NCBI RefSeq assembly: GCF_000353285.1
Contig: NZ_KB731326.1
Location: forward strand, 248,001 to 312,000
Direction of reading: 5' to 3'
DNA: 64,000 nucleotides
DNA from: Leptolyngbya boryana PCC 6306
GTDB taxonomy: Bacteria > Cyanobacteriota > Cyanobacteriia > Leptolyngbyales > Leptolyngbyaceae
Shown one piece after another: positions 43,205 to 53,082 of the stretch. The notes below the pieces were generated by a model, which was not told the DNA's origin, did no database searches, and saw only the letters and a list, made by a program, of their open reading frames with translations. The first letter of the stretch is position 1. Each line of letters opens with the position of its first letter. Both the position numbers and the translations under genes were made by a program.

Positions 43205-43426
43205 ATTACTCATTTAGCTTGAAGGCAAATTATACTGATGCCGATCGTTGGCATCATTTAGTGCAACAATCATGGAACTATCGCACTAACACTTGGGTCA
43301 TAACGGTATAATAATGCAATGATTCGAGTGTTCGGTCTCGAAGTCGGTGTTATTCCACTGCTTCAGCTATTTCCTTCACTCTGATTGAAACCGTCCATGG
43401 AGTGGGCTATTGCCTAAATTTGCCTC

Positions 43427-44833
43427 ATGCGCCACAGTAGCTTATTTAACCGGACTCGCGCAAAAATGGCAGGCTGGTATGCTGTCATTCTAGGCTTAAT
43501 TTTGGGTACTTCTAGCTTTATGACGTATCAGATGGTGGCATATGCTCATTGGCAAGCCGTCGATCGAGAGCTAGAGTCTATTTCTGGAACGCTTCATGAC
43601 AGTTTAGAGCCAAAGCTGAAACAACCCGGAAAATTAGAGCCAATGGTTGAACAAGTCCTACCTGGGTTGTGTCAAGTTGATACAGCTTGCTCAACGGCTT
43701 CCGATGGCGATCGCCACATTCTCGGTATTGTTCAGAATGGCGGTTACTATATTCGTTTTCTTGATCTGTCGGGTCGTTTATTAGCAACGGCTGGAGCATC
43801 TCCAGCTCAATCCAATTTGCCAGGAAATATTCAAACTTGGCAAGTGATTCGCGATCGCGAATCACAACGCTATCATCAGTATTCATTAACGCTAAAAACC
43901 TCGACAGGACAGCCGTGGGGTTATCTGCAAATTGGACGATCGCTGCGGGAATACGACGAACACTTAGCGATGCTTCGGATCTTATTTCTCTTTGGGTTTC
44001 CAGGAGTTGTTTTGATCATTGCGATCGCAAGCTGGTGGTTAGCGGGACTGGCAATGAAGCCTGTGTATGATTCGTATGCAAGAATGCAGCAGTTTACTGC
44101 TGATGCTGCCCACGAACTACGAACCCCGATCGCAACGCTGCGAGCCACCGTTGAGACGGCTCAAGATAGCCAACCGATATCAGAACAAGAAACGCAAAAT
44201 TTGCTATCAATCTTGAATCGTCAGTCAGATCGATTAGCCCAACTCGTTCAAGACTTGTTGCTACTTTCTCGAATGAATCAAAAAACACTATTTTCTCAAA
44301 CACGCTTGTGTTGTTTAAATGATCTCATTAGTGATTTGGTTGAAGATCTATCAACATTAAATATCGCAGCCCCGATTCAATTGAGTGTTCAAATTCGAGT
44401 TTCAGAACAACTTTATGTGATGGGCGATGAGAATCAACTGATTCGTTTATTTTCAAATTTAATCACAAATGCCTTGCACTATACTCCTCCTGGCGGTCAA
44501 GTGATTGTGACCTTAGAGAAAGATGAGCATCAGGCTGTGATTCAAATTCGCGATACGGGAATTGGGATTGCGCCCAAGGATCAAGCTCGAATTTTTGATC
44601 GGTTTTATCGAGTCAACAGCGATCGCTCTCGGCAGACGGGTGGATCAGGCTTAGGACTGGCAATTGCTCAAGCGATCGCAAAAGCTCACAACGGCAAAAT
44701 TGAAGTGGAAAGTACCGTCGGTAAAGGTAGCACATTCACCGTTCGCCTTCCACTGCAAAACCCACATCACCCATCCAGCAATAAAAAGCCTGTAACTTTC
44801 AGATGGAAAACCACAGGCTCGAAAATGGTGTGA
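43427..44833 (+). CDS. RppB/NrsS-like metal-sensing histidine kinase
   Basis: A 468-residue membrane kinase. Helix 1 is at about 14-36 and helix 2 at 184-208, with a 145-residue periplasmic sensor between them (DRELESISGTLHDSLEP, then LCQVDTACST with two cysteines). The cytoplasmic part has the H-box AADAAHELRTPIATLRA, the N-box LFSNLITNALHYTPPGG, and ATP lids DTGIGI and GGSGLGLAI. The layout fits RppB/NrsS of cyanobacteria, sensors of nickel or redox; CopS is the alternative from context. It is 225 bp ahead of a response-regulator gene, its probable partner. Confidence 0.85.
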   Translation: MRHSSLFNRTRAKMAGWYAVILGLILGTSSFMTYQMVAYAHWQAVDRELESISGTLHDSLEPKLKQPGKLEPMVEQVLPGLCQVDTACSTASDGDRHILGIVQNGGYYIRFLDLSGRLLATAGASPAQSNLPGNIQTWQVIRDRESQRYHQYSLTLKTSTGQPWGYLQIGRSLREYDEHLAMLRILFLFGFPGVVLIIAIASWWLAGLAMKPVYDSYARMQQFTADAAHELRTPIATLRATVETAQDSQPISEQETQNLLSILNRQSDRLAQLVQDLLLLSRMNQKTLFSQTRLCCLNDLISDLVEDLSTLNIAAPIQLSVQIRVSEQLYVMGDENQLIRLFSNLITNALHYTPPGGQVIVTLEKDEHQAVIQIRDTGIGIAPKDQARIFDRFYRVNSDRSRQTGGSGLGLAIAQAIAKAHNGKIEVESTVGKGSTFTVRLPLQNPHHPSSNKKPVTFRWKTTGSKMV

Positions 44834-44966
44834 GATCCAGACAAAGTAATGACAAACCTTGCTTGGATTCTCACCAATAATTCTACTCGTCAACTATAGA
44901 AATTAAGATGAAATTAAAATCCTTAGCTTTCTCTGATTTGTTCCGATTTATTTCTTGAATTAGCTA

Positions 44967-44983
44967 TTTCATGCTGATTTCAT
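44967..44983 (+). promoter_or_regulatory. TTTCAT-N5-TTTCAT direct repeat (site 6)
   Basis: Perfect copy, TTTCAT gctga TTTCAT, identical to site 1, 76-92 bp before the ATG of the multidomain response regulator. It suggests autoregulation. Confidence 0.7.
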
Positions 44984-45058
44984 TTTCTTGTGAGAGCTTG
45001 GAAATGAGAGCCGTTTTTTCTTAGAAAGAACAATCCTTTCTATTTTCTAGGGTCAGCC

Positions 45059-47446
45059 ATGAAAATCTTAATTGTAGAAGATGATCAAGCGGTTGCTAGT
45101 TCCCTGAGTCTATTGCTGACTAGTCAAAATTATATTGTTGAAATTGCCCCGGATGGAGAAACCGCTTGGCAACTCGTTGAGGTATATGAGTATGACTTAT
45201 TGATGCTAGATGTTTTATTGCCTCGCTTAGATGGAATCAGCCTTTGTCGTCGGCTGCGATCGCGAGGGTACAAGATGCCCATTCTCCTGTTAACAGGTTG
45301 TGATACTAGCCAAGACAAAGCAGCAGGACTCGATGCCGGAGCCGATGACTACCTTGTTAAACCGTTTAATCCAGAGGAACTTTTGGCGCGGATTCGGGCA
45401 TTATTGCGCCGGGGAAATGTTGCATCGCCAGTTCTGACATGGGGTGACTTACGCTTCAGTCCTGCAACAGGAGAAGTGGGTTACGCAGGTCGCGCTTTAC
45501 TACTGACTCCTAAAGAATATGCGCTGCTAGAATTATTTCTCCGCAACCCACAGCGAGTATTTAGCTACAACGTTATCTTGGATCATTTATGGACGGCTGG
45601 AGAAGCACCTAGCGACGATGCCATTCGAGCGCATATTCGCGGATTACGACAAAAGCTGAAAAATGCAGGCGCAGCGAATGATTTCATTGAAACCGTCTAT
45701 GGGATTGGATACCGTCTTAACCCGCTGAAGAATCAGCCAGCGTTTCAAGCGTTGGAAGGTGAACTGAGTTCGTCCCCAGGGACTCCTCAACAAATGCTGG
45801 CATCACTGACCCAGGTTTGGAATCGGTTTCGAGGAAAGGTCGAAGAACAACTGGCGCTGTTGGATCGAGCGACAAAAGCGATCGCAAACCAATCCCTGGA
45901 CGAAACGTTACAACAGCAGGCGGTTGGAGAAGCACATACCTTGTTTGGCGCTCTCGGAACCTTTGGATTTTCAGAAGGATCTCGGCTCGCCCAACAAATT
46001 GAGCAAATGCTGCAAGTCGGAGCATCGCTTCAGCAGAACGAGATTGCTTGCCTGTGTCAATTAGTTGCAGCCTTGCGTCAAGAAATTAATACACCAAGAG
46101 AGGAAAGCGACTCAGAGGATTCCGGGTTAGAACGCGAAGAAAATTGCCCTTTGCTACTGATTGTCGATCGCGATCCAATCGCAGCAGAACAAGTCGTTCA
46201 TGAAGCTGGAAATTGGGGATTCCGAGGAGCGATCGCAAGCAATTTAACGGTAGCTCAAACCCTGGTGGAGCAAGATGCTCCCGCTGTGATTGTCCTTGAT
46301 CCAACCGTGTCACAATCGATTCAAGAGAGTTTGGCGTGGCTGGCTGAATTAAGCCGTCAATCCCCTTCAATCCCAGTTTTGGTATGGACAGCACACCATC
46401 AACTGACCGATCGATTAGACGCAGCACGGTTGGGCGCTAAAGCGTTTCTGCATAAGCCAACGACACCAGCACAGGTTTTAGAAACTGCCATTGAGGTGCA
46501 GCGAATTGATGCATTTCAACGAGCAACACTGCCGGGATCTGCGAGAATCACAGTCTTGGCGGTCGATGATGATCCTCAAATTTTGGTTGCACTACAAACA
46601 TTCCTGGAGCCGTGGGGATTTCGAGTCCTGACATTGAGTGAGCCAGAACGCTTTTGGCAAACATTAGAAGCAGCCCATCCAGACTTGTTAATTCTAGATG
46701 TCCGAATGCCGAATATTAGCGGGATTGATTTGTGTCGAACGGTTCGGAATGACCCAGACTGGAGTGGCTTGCCCGTCATTTTCTTAACTGCTCATACTGA
46801 CACTACTACAGTGAATCAAGTCCTTGCTGTAGGAGCGGATGATTTTGTCAGTAAACCAATCGAGGGTGCAGAACTCGTGACCCGCATTATCAAGCGGTTG
46901 GAGCGAATCAAGCTGTTGCAAAGTCGGGCAGAAATTGACCCGCTAACTTGGGTTGCAAATCGTCCACAATCCATCCGAGCCATTCAGGGATTTCTGCGGC
47001 TGGCAAATCAGAATCAGCAACCGTTGTGTTTCGCGATTCTAGATCTCGATCGCTTCAAGCAAGTGAACGATGTCTACAGTCAGATGGCTGGCGATGCTGT
47101 CTTGCGCCAATTGGGGCAGATGCTTCGACAAACGTTTCATCAGCGATCGGTCGTTGCCCGTTGGGGAAGCGGAGAGTTTGTGATTGTGCTTTATGGCGTG
47201 ACAAAAGCTCAAGGAATCGAGCAGCTTTCTGAAGTATTGAAAACGCTTCGGCAACATTTATTCACATCTAGCAACGGCAGTCCATTTCGAGTGACATTTA
47301 GTGCTGGTGTTGCCCAATACCCCGACGATGGAGATGACTTGGACGCTTTGAATCGTGCGGCGCAAACTGCTCTCCATCAGTCCAAATTGGCAGGCTGTGA
47401 CTGTATTTTTTCGGCTGGCACTCCCGGAACCATTCATTCAACCTGA
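45059..47446 (+). CDS. Multidomain response regulator (REC-wHTH-HPt-REC-REC-GGDEF)
   Basis: A 795-residue signalling protein. A receiver at 1-115 (phospho-Asp51 in MLDVLLPRLDG, Lys in DDYLVKPF) is followed by an OmpR-type winged helix (about 125-225, TPKEYALLELFLRN). An HPt-like helical domain (255-345, VGEAHTLFGALGTFGF) follows, then a second receiver (365-485), a third with Asp in LILDVRMPN (500-620), and a GGDEF domain (640-785). The GGDEF loop reads GSGEF, so cyclase activity is doubtful. The DNA-binding N-terminus could recognise the TTTCAT repeats. It follows the RppB-like kinase, its likely donor. Confidence 0.88.
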   Translation: MKILIVEDDQAVASSLSLLLTSQNYIVEIAPDGETAWQLVEVYEYDLLMLDVLLPRLDGISLCRRLRSRGYKMPILLLTGCDTSQDKAAGLDAGADDYLVKPFNPEELLARIRALLRRGNVASPVLTWGDLRFSPATGEVGYAGRALLLTPKEYALLELFLRNPQRVFSYNVILDHLWTAGEAPSDDAIRAHIRGLRQKLKNAGAANDFIETVYGIGYRLNPLKNQPAFQALEGELSSSPGTPQQMLASLTQVWNRFRGKVEEQLALLDRATKAIANQSLDETLQQQAVGEAHTLFGALGTFGFSEGSRLAQQIEQMLQVGASLQQNEIACLCQLVAALRQEINTPREESDSEDSGLEREENCPLLLIVDRDPIAAEQVVHEAGNWGFRGAIASNLTVAQTLVEQDAPAVIVLDPTVSQSIQESLAWLAELSRQSPSIPVLVWTAHHQLTDRLDAARLGAKAFLHKPTTPAQVLETAIEVQRIDAFQRATLPGSARITVLAVDDDPQILVALQTFLEPWGFRVLTLSEPERFWQTLEAAHPDLLILDVRMPNISGIDLCRTVRNDPDWSGLPVIFLTAHTDTTTVNQVLAVGADDFVSKPIEGAELVTRIIKRLERIKLLQSRAEIDPLTWVANRPQSIRAIQGFLRLANQNQQPLCFAILDLDRFKQVNDVYSQMAGDAVLRQLGQMLRQTFHQRSVVARWGSGEFVIVLYGVTKAQGIEQLSEVLKTLRQHLFTSSNGSPFRVTFSAGVAQYPDDGDDLDALNRAAQTALHQSKLAGCDCIFSAGTPGTIHST

Positions 47447-47583
47447 CGCAAACGCTACTTGTTTCTGTAACAAGTTATTGCACCGAATGCGGTTTTGCCA
47501 AGTTCCTCATAACTTTCTCGGATTTTCTCACTATCTTCAGGAGTGTAAGGAAATTCAGCGCTCTCTCAGAAGAGGTTGAGCCT

Positions 47584-48114
47584 ATGTTTCAAAAAATTCT
47601 GGTGGCTTTAGATAAGTCAGAAGTTAGTAATCAGGTGTTCCAAGCGGCTCTAGATTTGGCGAAATCGGATCACGCCAGCTTGCTGTTACTGCACGTTCTA
47701 TCATTTGAGGAAGAAGACTATCCGATCGTGGTTGGACATACGAGTTTGAACTATAACTCGGAGGGAATGGACTCAGCGATAAAGCAATTTGACCAGCAAT
47801 GGCGAGCCTATGAACACCAGGGGATTGAGATGTTGAAATCGCGAACAACCACTGCAACCGCAGCCGGAGTTCCAACCGAATACATTCAGTGTTTGGGCGG
47901 TCCTGGTGCTTGCATTTGTGCGAATGCACGGGAGTGGGGCGCTGATTTAGTGGTGATTGGACGGCGGAGATTATCAATCTTGCGAGAGTTAGTGTTGGGT
48001 AGTGTGAGTAACTATGTGATTCATCATGCGCCCTGTAATGTTCTAACGGTGCAATCTATTGTGCAGAAAAATGTTCACGCAGAACTGCTTCAAGCCGCAG
48101 AGCTATCTCCCTAA
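47584..48114 (+). CDS. Universal stress protein A family
   Basis: A 176-residue UspA-fold protein (MFQKILVALDKSEVSNQVF). The ATP motif G2XG9XG(S/T) is incomplete, GRRRLSILRELVLGSVSNYV, with Arg in place of the second Gly, so ATP binding is uncertain. AGAGG precedes the ATG. It lies between the response regulator and the DUF305 gene. Two further Usp genes follow at 53.6 kb. Confidence 0.9.
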   Translation: MFQKILVALDKSEVSNQVFQAALDLAKSDHASLLLLHVLSFEEEDYPIVVGHTSLNYNSEGMDSAIKQFDQQWRAYEHQGIEMLKSRTTTATAAGVPTEYIQCLGGPGACICANAREWGADLVVIGRRRLSILRELVLGSVSNYVIHHAPCNVLTVQSIVQKNVHAELLQAAELSP

Positions 48115-48252
48115 GTAAAGATTGATTGCAAAGACTTGTCCCTCTAGTGAACTGTAAGGTTTAGCGTATTGATAAAAGACATTAGGATGCTATCTCTTCA
48201 ATTCACGCCTGTTGTCTTCATCCCCTTCTACTTGAAGGAAAGGAGAGAAATT

Positions 48253-48939
48253 ATGAGTCGGAAAACATTAACTTATGGTCTAGCAGGGTTATTAGCGAGT
48301 AGTGCGATTGTTGGACTTGTCATCATGAGTAACGCACAAGCCGATCCCCAAAACTCGATGCTTGCTCAACGTCCTGCTACGCGCACGAATCCTTCTCAGC
48401 CACGGGTGATGATGGGGCAGATGGATCAGCATTTTATTCAGATGATGATCCCGCATCATGAAAGCGCGATCGCAATGGCAGATTTAGCCTTGACTCGTGC
48501 CAAGCGCCCAGACATCAAGAGGTTGGCTGAAACGATCAAGCAAGATCAGACCCGTGAAATTCAGCAAATGCGGACGTGGTACAAGCAATGGTATGGAACC
48601 GAAGTCCCTAAAATGTCGATGGGAAATATGGGCATGATGGGGCACGGACAAGGCATGGGAAATATGTCTACGCACTCAGGCATGATGGCGGACACTGAGA
48701 TGCAGTTGGAGACGCTGAGAACTGCCCCTGACTTTGATCAAGCATTTATCCGCGAGATGATTCCGCATCACCAAATGGCAGTGATGATGTCTCAAATGTT
48801 GCTCAACGGGACAAATCGCCCTGAACTGAGAAGTCTGGCTCAATCAATCATTCAAAGCCAAACGGCTGAAATCAATCAAATGCGCCAGTGGTATCAAGCT
48901 TGGTATCCCAATGCTAGTCGCCAATCTCAAACAAGGTAA
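48253..48939 (+). CDS. Periplasmic DUF305 (CopM-like) protein
   Basis: A 228-residue exported protein. A signal peptide (KTLTYGLAGLLASSAIVGLVIMSNAQA) is followed by two DUF305 halves (MMIPHHESAIAMADLAL and MIPHHQMAVMMSQML) joined by a Met-, Gly- and His-rich linker (SMGNMGMMGHGQGMGNM). CopM-type proteins bind copper(I) in the periplasm. The ATG at 48253 has AGGAGAG before it; the open frame reaches 84 bp further upstream. Confidence 0.88.
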   Translation: MSRKTLTYGLAGLLASSAIVGLVIMSNAQADPQNSMLAQRPATRTNPSQPRVMMGQMDQHFIQMMIPHHESAIAMADLALTRAKRPDIKRLAETIKQDQTREIQQMRTWYKQWYGTEVPKMSMGNMGMMGHGQGMGNMSTHSGMMADTEMQLETLRTAPDFDQAFIREMIPHHQMAVMMSQMLLNGTNRPELRSLAQSIIQSQTAEINQMRQWYQAWYPNASRQSQTR

Positions 48940-48944
48940 GCGTG

Positions 48945-49094
48945 ATGTGGACAAAGCTAATTCTGGGGATTGTTGCTGCCAGTTTTGGCGTGTTGCTTGG
49001 TGTCGCTGTGGTGAACATAATTGACCCTCAACCCCCTAAACGAGTTAACTCGCATCCCGACCCCTACACTCACAACGGCAGATACCTTCGATAA
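48945..49094 (+). CDS. 49-residue single-helix membrane protein
   Basis: A short gene right after the DUF305 gene: MWTKLILGIVAASFGVLLGV, one membrane helix, then a Pro-rich basic tail (DPQPPKRVNSHPDPYTHNG). It starts five bases past the previous stop and is followed by a YHS gene. The family is not recognised; its position suggests an operon member. Confidence 0.45.
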   Translation: MWTKLILGIVAASFGVLLGVAVVNIIDPQPPKRVNSHPDPYTHNGRYLR

Positions 49095-49141
49095 ACAGAG
49101 ACACATTTGAAAAAGAGTACAAACAATGTAGGAGATGAATT

Positions 49142-49339
49142 ATGTCTGGAATTTCTGGGCTTTCTGGAGGAAAACAAGATAACGAGAAGACGGCGGTTGA
49201 TCCAATCTGTGGCATGACAGTTCAGAAAGCAACTGCCATCAAAGGTGAGTATGAGGGACAAACCTACTATTTTTGTAGCCCTCACTGTCAGAACATTTTT
49301 GCCGCACAACTCAAGGAAGAAGCTGAATCCGGCGAATGA
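49142..49339 (+). CDS. YHS-domain protein
   Basis: A 65-residue protein consisting mainly of a YHS metal-binding domain: DPICGMTVQ, then TYYFCSPHCQNIF. YHS domains bind copper or other soft metals through the three cysteines. It is encoded before an ATPase carrying the same domain, and may be its chaperone. GGAG is present before the ATG. Confidence 0.85.
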   Translation: MSGISGLSGGKQDNEKTAVDPICGMTVQKATAIKGEYEGQTYYFCSPHCQNIFAAQLKEEAESGE

Positions 49340-49467
49340 GACGCTCGATCGCCTTCCTGTTGCTTTGATTTCTAACCCTTTCTACTTTAACCCTAAGCTT
49401 CGTGTTCCGAGCCTTTCTAATCAATTGCCTCTTTAAATTTCCCCTTAATAAAGGAGCTTGCTAGAGC

Positions 49468-51666
49468 ATGACCTCACACGGACATCACAGCCATTCACAT
49501 GGTGGTACGAAAACCCTAACCGCAGACAAAATGGCGAAAGATCCTATCTGCGGTATGGTCGTTGAAAAGGCAACTGCACTTAAAGCTGAACGGACTGGGC
49601 GCACCTACTACTTCTGTAGTCAGAGTTGCCTGAATACATTTGAAAACCCAGAACACGAACTGAAATCCATGCGACGACGGGTGACGATCGCGCTCACCGG
49701 AGTTGTCTTACTGGCAATTATGCGAGCCGCCGCTTTTCTAGGATTAGCTGCGGGAGTGACGCTGGTTACGTGGGTTCCAATTCCAGCACTCCCCTGGTTT
49801 ACTTGGGGCGTGTGGCTGTTTATTTTAACAACTCCGGTGCAATTCATCGGCGGGTGGTCATTCTATGTAGGATCGTGGAACGCGATTCGGACACGCCACA
49901 TTAACATGGATTTTCTCATCGCCTTAGGAACGACAGTGGCATACATCTACAGTGTTGTTGTTGTCTTCTTTCCCAATATTCTGCCTGTGAAAGTGGCAGA
50001 GCGCGAAGTTTACTTTGAAGTCTCTGCGATTATCATCGCCTTCGTGTTATTGGGCAAATACATGGAGGAGATTGTTAAGAAAAATTCCTCAGCAGCAGTC
50101 CGAAAACTACTTGATCTTCAAGCTCCGATTGCTAGGGTGATCCGAGACGGAGTGGAAATGGAAATTCCCGCAGAAACTGTCATGGTTGGGGAAACCATTG
50201 TTGTGCGTCCAGGCGAAAAAGTTCCAACGGATGGCACAGTGACTGAAGGTAATTCCTCGATCGATGAATCGATGCTGACCGGAGAATCAATCCCAGTCGA
50301 GAAAGCACCAGGATCTGAGGTGATTGGTGGCACCTTGAATCGAACCGGATTATTTCGATTTCGGGCAACTCGCGTGGGTTCAGAAACAGCACTCGCACAG
50401 ATTATCAAATTTGTCGAAGAAGCCCAAAATAGCACTGCACAAGTTCAGCGATTAGCAGATACAGTGACAGGTTACTTTGTCCCTGCTGTTGTTGGAATTG
50501 CTGTCCTTGCCTTCATCGGATGGTTAATTGCAGGAAATTTTCCACAAGCCCTGCTTGCATTCATTGCCGTGTTGATTATTTCCTGTCCTTGTGCATTGGG
50601 TGTTGCGACACCAGCCGCGTTGATGGTGGGGGTGGGCAAAGGAGCAGAAGCTGGAATTCTGATTCGAGGTGGCGAAGTGCTGGAGCGAGCACAAAAACTT
50701 TCAACAGTGATTTTTGATAAGACGGGCACTTTGACTCGTGGAGAACCGAGTGTTACCAATGTTGAGACATTTACAGATCGTCCCAAAGATGAAGTCTTGC
50801 GGTTAGCAGCTTCGGTAGAAGCAGGGTCAGAACATCCGTTGGGCGAAGCGATCGTGCGAGCAGCAACCAAGAACCGCCTAGATCTAGTGAGCGTGAAAAA
50901 CTTTGAAGCCATCCCTGGGCATGGAATTCGAGGCGATGTTAATAGCGATCGCGTCGTCTTAGGCAATCGGCGATTGTTCCGAGAACAAGGCTATGCGATC
51001 AATTCTACGGTTGAAAATCTATTAACCCAACTCGAAACTGAGGGCAAAACGGCGATGCTGGTCGGCTGTAATGGTTTATTAGTGGGTGTCATTGCGGTTG
51101 CAGATACCCTGAAACCCGAAGCGATCGAGGCAGTCACAGGTTTGAAGCGAGAACGAGTAAAAGTTGCGATGCTGACCGGAGATAATCAGCGCACGGCAGA
51201 TGCGATCGCTCGGCAATTGGGTATCGATCGCGTGATTGCAGAGGTGCTACCAGGCGATAAAGCTCAAGTGGTAAAAGACTTGCAAAAGCGGGGTGAAGTG
51301 GTCGCAATGGTCGGAGATGGAGTCAATGATGCTCCGGCTCTGGCAACGGCTGATATTGGGATTGCGATCGGATCGGGGGCAGATGTTGCCAAAGAGACGG
51401 GTGGAATTATTCTCGTCAAAAACGATGTCCGGGATGTAGTTGCCTCGATTCGACTGTCTCGCGCTACATTGCGGAAGATCAAACAAAATCTTTTCTGGGC
51501 GTTCATCTACAACACGATCGGGCTTCCGATTGCTGCCTTTGGCTTTCTGAGTCCAATTATTGCAGCAGCGGCGATGGCGCTTAGTTCGCTGTCGGTCATC
51601 GTCAATTCATCGCTCTTAAAAGGATTCAAGGTCAAACCTGATGAGCATTCGATCGCGACAACTTAA
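49468..51666 (+). CDS. Copper-type P1B ATPase with N-terminal YHS domain
   Basis: A 732-residue pump. It begins with a His-rich stretch ([13 protein letters not shown]) and a YHS domain (24-64, [27 protein letters not shown]) in place of an HMA domain. The membrane motif is CPC ([16 protein letters not shown], about residue 374), phosphorylation DKTGTLTRG near 416, and [20 protein letters not shown]. The last helices [13 protein letters not shown] and [15 protein letters not shown] indicate copper. It likely exports copper from the cytoplasm. Confidence 0.9.
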   Translation: MTSHGHHSHSHGGTKTLTADKMAKDPICGMVVEKATALKAERTGRTYYFCSQSCLNTFENPEHELKSMRRRVTIALTGVVLLAIMRAAAFLGLAAGVTLVTWVPIPALPWFTWGVWLFILTTPVQFIGGWSFYVGSWNAIRTRHINMDFLIALGTTVAYIYSVVVVFFPNILPVKVAEREVYFEVSAIIIAFVLLGKYMEEIVKKNSSAAVRKLLDLQAPIARVIRDGVEMEIPAETVMVGETIVVRPGEKVPTDGTVTEGNSSIDESMLTGESIPVEKAPGSEVIGGTLNRTGLFRFRATRVGSETALAQIIKFVEEAQNSTAQVQRLADTVTGYFVPAVVGIAVLAFIGWLIAGNFPQALLAFIAVLIISCPCALGVATPAALMVGVGKGAEAGILIRGGEVLERAQKLSTVIFDKTGTLTRGEPSVTNVETFTDRPKDEVLRLAASVEAGSEHPLGEAIVRAATKNRLDLVSVKNFEAIPGHGIRGDVNSDRVVLGNRRLFREQGYAINSTVENLLTQLETEGKTAMLVGCNGLLVGVIAVADTLKPEAIEAVTGLKRERVKVAMLTGDNQRTADAIARQLGIDRVIAEVLPGDKAQVVKDLQKRGEVVAMVGDGVNDAPALATADIGIAIGSGADVAKETGGIILVKNDVRDVVASIRLSRATLRKIKQNLFWAFIYNTIGLPIAAFGFLSPIIAAAAMALSSLSVIVNSSLLKGFKVKPDEHSIATT

Positions 51667-51727
51667 GAAGCTTCGTGAAACACCGTTTTGTTCCTAATCT
51701 ATTGTTCTCTTAATTACTGAGGCTGCA

Positions 51728-51982
51728 ATGACTCATCAACATGATCATTCTTCTAACCCCCCACGCGGCAATCAACAGATTAGTCCAAGCCGCTCGTTTG
51801 TTCGGATTGTTATGTATGTCACGATCGGCATTATTGTGTTTTTTCTGATCACAGAACACACAGCCCATTTAATCAGTTTTTTGCCGTACTCGCTTTTGTT
51901 TATTTGTTTGTTTATGCATCTATTCATGCATGGCGGTGGACATGGCGGACACGGTGGAGGGAACAATAACCAACCGCGTTAA
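51728..51982 (+). CDS. DUF2933 small membrane protein
   Basis: An 84-residue protein: His-rich start (MTHQHDHSS), two short helices (VMYVTIGIIVFFLITEHTA, then LPYSLLFICLFMHLFMHGG) and a Gly/His tail (HGGGHGGHGGG). DUF2933 proteins commonly lie in copper or silver resistance loci. Function unknown; metal binding by the His and Met residues is plausible. Confidence 0.82.
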   Translation: MTHQHDHSSNPPRGNQQISPSRSFVRIVMYVTIGIIVFFLITEHTAHLISFLPYSLLFICLFMHLFMHGGGHGGHGGGNNNQPR

Positions 51983-52038
51983 GCACAATTTACTAAGCAA
52001 TCATTCTGCTCAACTTTACTGTCAATGAGGTTCAACTG

Positions 52039-52692
52039 ATGAATACGATGCCCGCTTATGGACTATGGGGATTAGTCCTAATCAATTCACTCATTTTCAT
52101 TGTGTTCGCCTTTAGTTTCACGAAGCCCAAAACTGCGCGTGATTGGCGATCGTTTGGAGCATTTTCTGCCTTCATTGTTGCGCTATTCACAGAGATGTAT
52201 GGGATTCCGCTCACAATTTACCTGCTATCGGGTTGGCTGCAAAATCGATTTCCAGGAATGAATTTGCTCGGTCATGACACCGGACATCTGTGGTGGACAG
52301 TTCTCGGTATGAAGGGTGATCCTCACCTCAATCCGATTCACTGGCTCAGTAATATTTTTATTGTGGGTGGCTTAATTGTGTTGGGATCGGCTTGGGAAGT
52401 TCTCTACAAAGCCCAGCGCAGCCATACATTAGCCACATCAGGTCCTTATGCAGTGATTCGCCATCCGCAATATGTGGCGTTCATCACAATTATGCTGGGC
52501 TTCTTAATTCAATGGCCCACCATCATCACGCTCATCATGTTTCCCATTTTAGTGGTAATGTATGTCCGACTAGCACGGCAAGAAGAGCGAGAAGCACGCG
52601 CAGAATTTGGAGACGAATACAGCCGTTATATGGCAAATACACCAGGCTTTTTCCCACGCTGGGGAAGATCTAGAAGTCGCACGACATCATAG
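52039..52692 (+). CDS. Isoprenylcysteine methyltransferase-like membrane protein
   Basis: A 217-residue integral membrane protein with four or five helices. The C-terminal SAM-binding signature of ICMT/PEMT enzymes is present: TSGPYAVIRHPQYVAFI and RQEEREARAEFGDEYSRYM. Such genes are frequent near heavy-metal ATPases, but the substrate is unknown. It follows DUF2933 by 56 bp. Confidence 0.82.
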   Translation: MNTMPAYGLWGLVLINSLIFIVFAFSFTKPKTARDWRSFGAFSAFIVALFTEMYGIPLTIYLLSGWLQNRFPGMNLLGHDTGHLWWTVLGMKGDPHLNPIHWLSNIFIVGGLIVLGSAWEVLYKAQRSHTLATSGPYAVIRHPQYVAFITIMLGFLIQWPTIITLIMFPILVVMYVRLARQEEREARAEFGDEYSRYMANTPGFFPRWGRSRSRTTS

Positions 52693-52728
52693 TTTTTGCA
52701 TGATAGTTTAACGATATGGGAGGTTGAT

Positions 52729-53043
52729 ATGACAATGCACACGTATGACCATGAAGAACGCCATCTCACTCGTAACACGAGTACAAGACTGAGAGTTCGA
52801 TCGCTAGCATTTGCTGTCGGAGTTGCTACAGGTTTTGCCTATCTGCTCTGCATTCTCTTCATTGCGCTGGCTCCCCAAGCAGCAATGCGATTTTTTAGCT
52901 ATATTCTGCACGCTGATCTGAGCGGAATCATGCGAACGGTGAACTTCGGAAGCTTTGTGGCGGGTCTGCTGTTTTGGTTGATCGCGCCTGCGTTATATGC
53001 TGCCCTCGTAGCCCGCTTCTACAATTCATTCTCAACCAGATAG
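52729..53043 (+). CDS. DUF5676-like membrane protein
   Basis: A 104-residue protein with two membrane helices (FAVGVATGFAYLLCILFIAL and FVAGLLFWLIAPALYAALVA) and a His/Arg-rich N-terminus. It resembles the DUF5676 family, found in metal-resistance clusters; this is from memory. The ATG at 52729 follows GGGAGG; the frame is open 33 bp further up but starts there lack a site. Confidence 0.7.
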   Translation: MTMHTYDHEERHLTRNTSTRLRVRSLAFAVGVATGFAYLLCILFIALAPQAAMRFFSYILHADLSGIMRTVNFGSFVAGLLFWLIAPALYAALVARFYNSFSTR

Positions 53044-53082
53044 TTCGCTTAAAAACACGATGCACAACGAATAGGAAGACCC

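Noticed and set aside
44787-44819. AGCCTGT/ACAGGCT hairpin at the end of the kinase gene as a terminator
   Set aside because: It lies inside the coding sequence, is short with a 19-base loop and has no T run on the plus strand.
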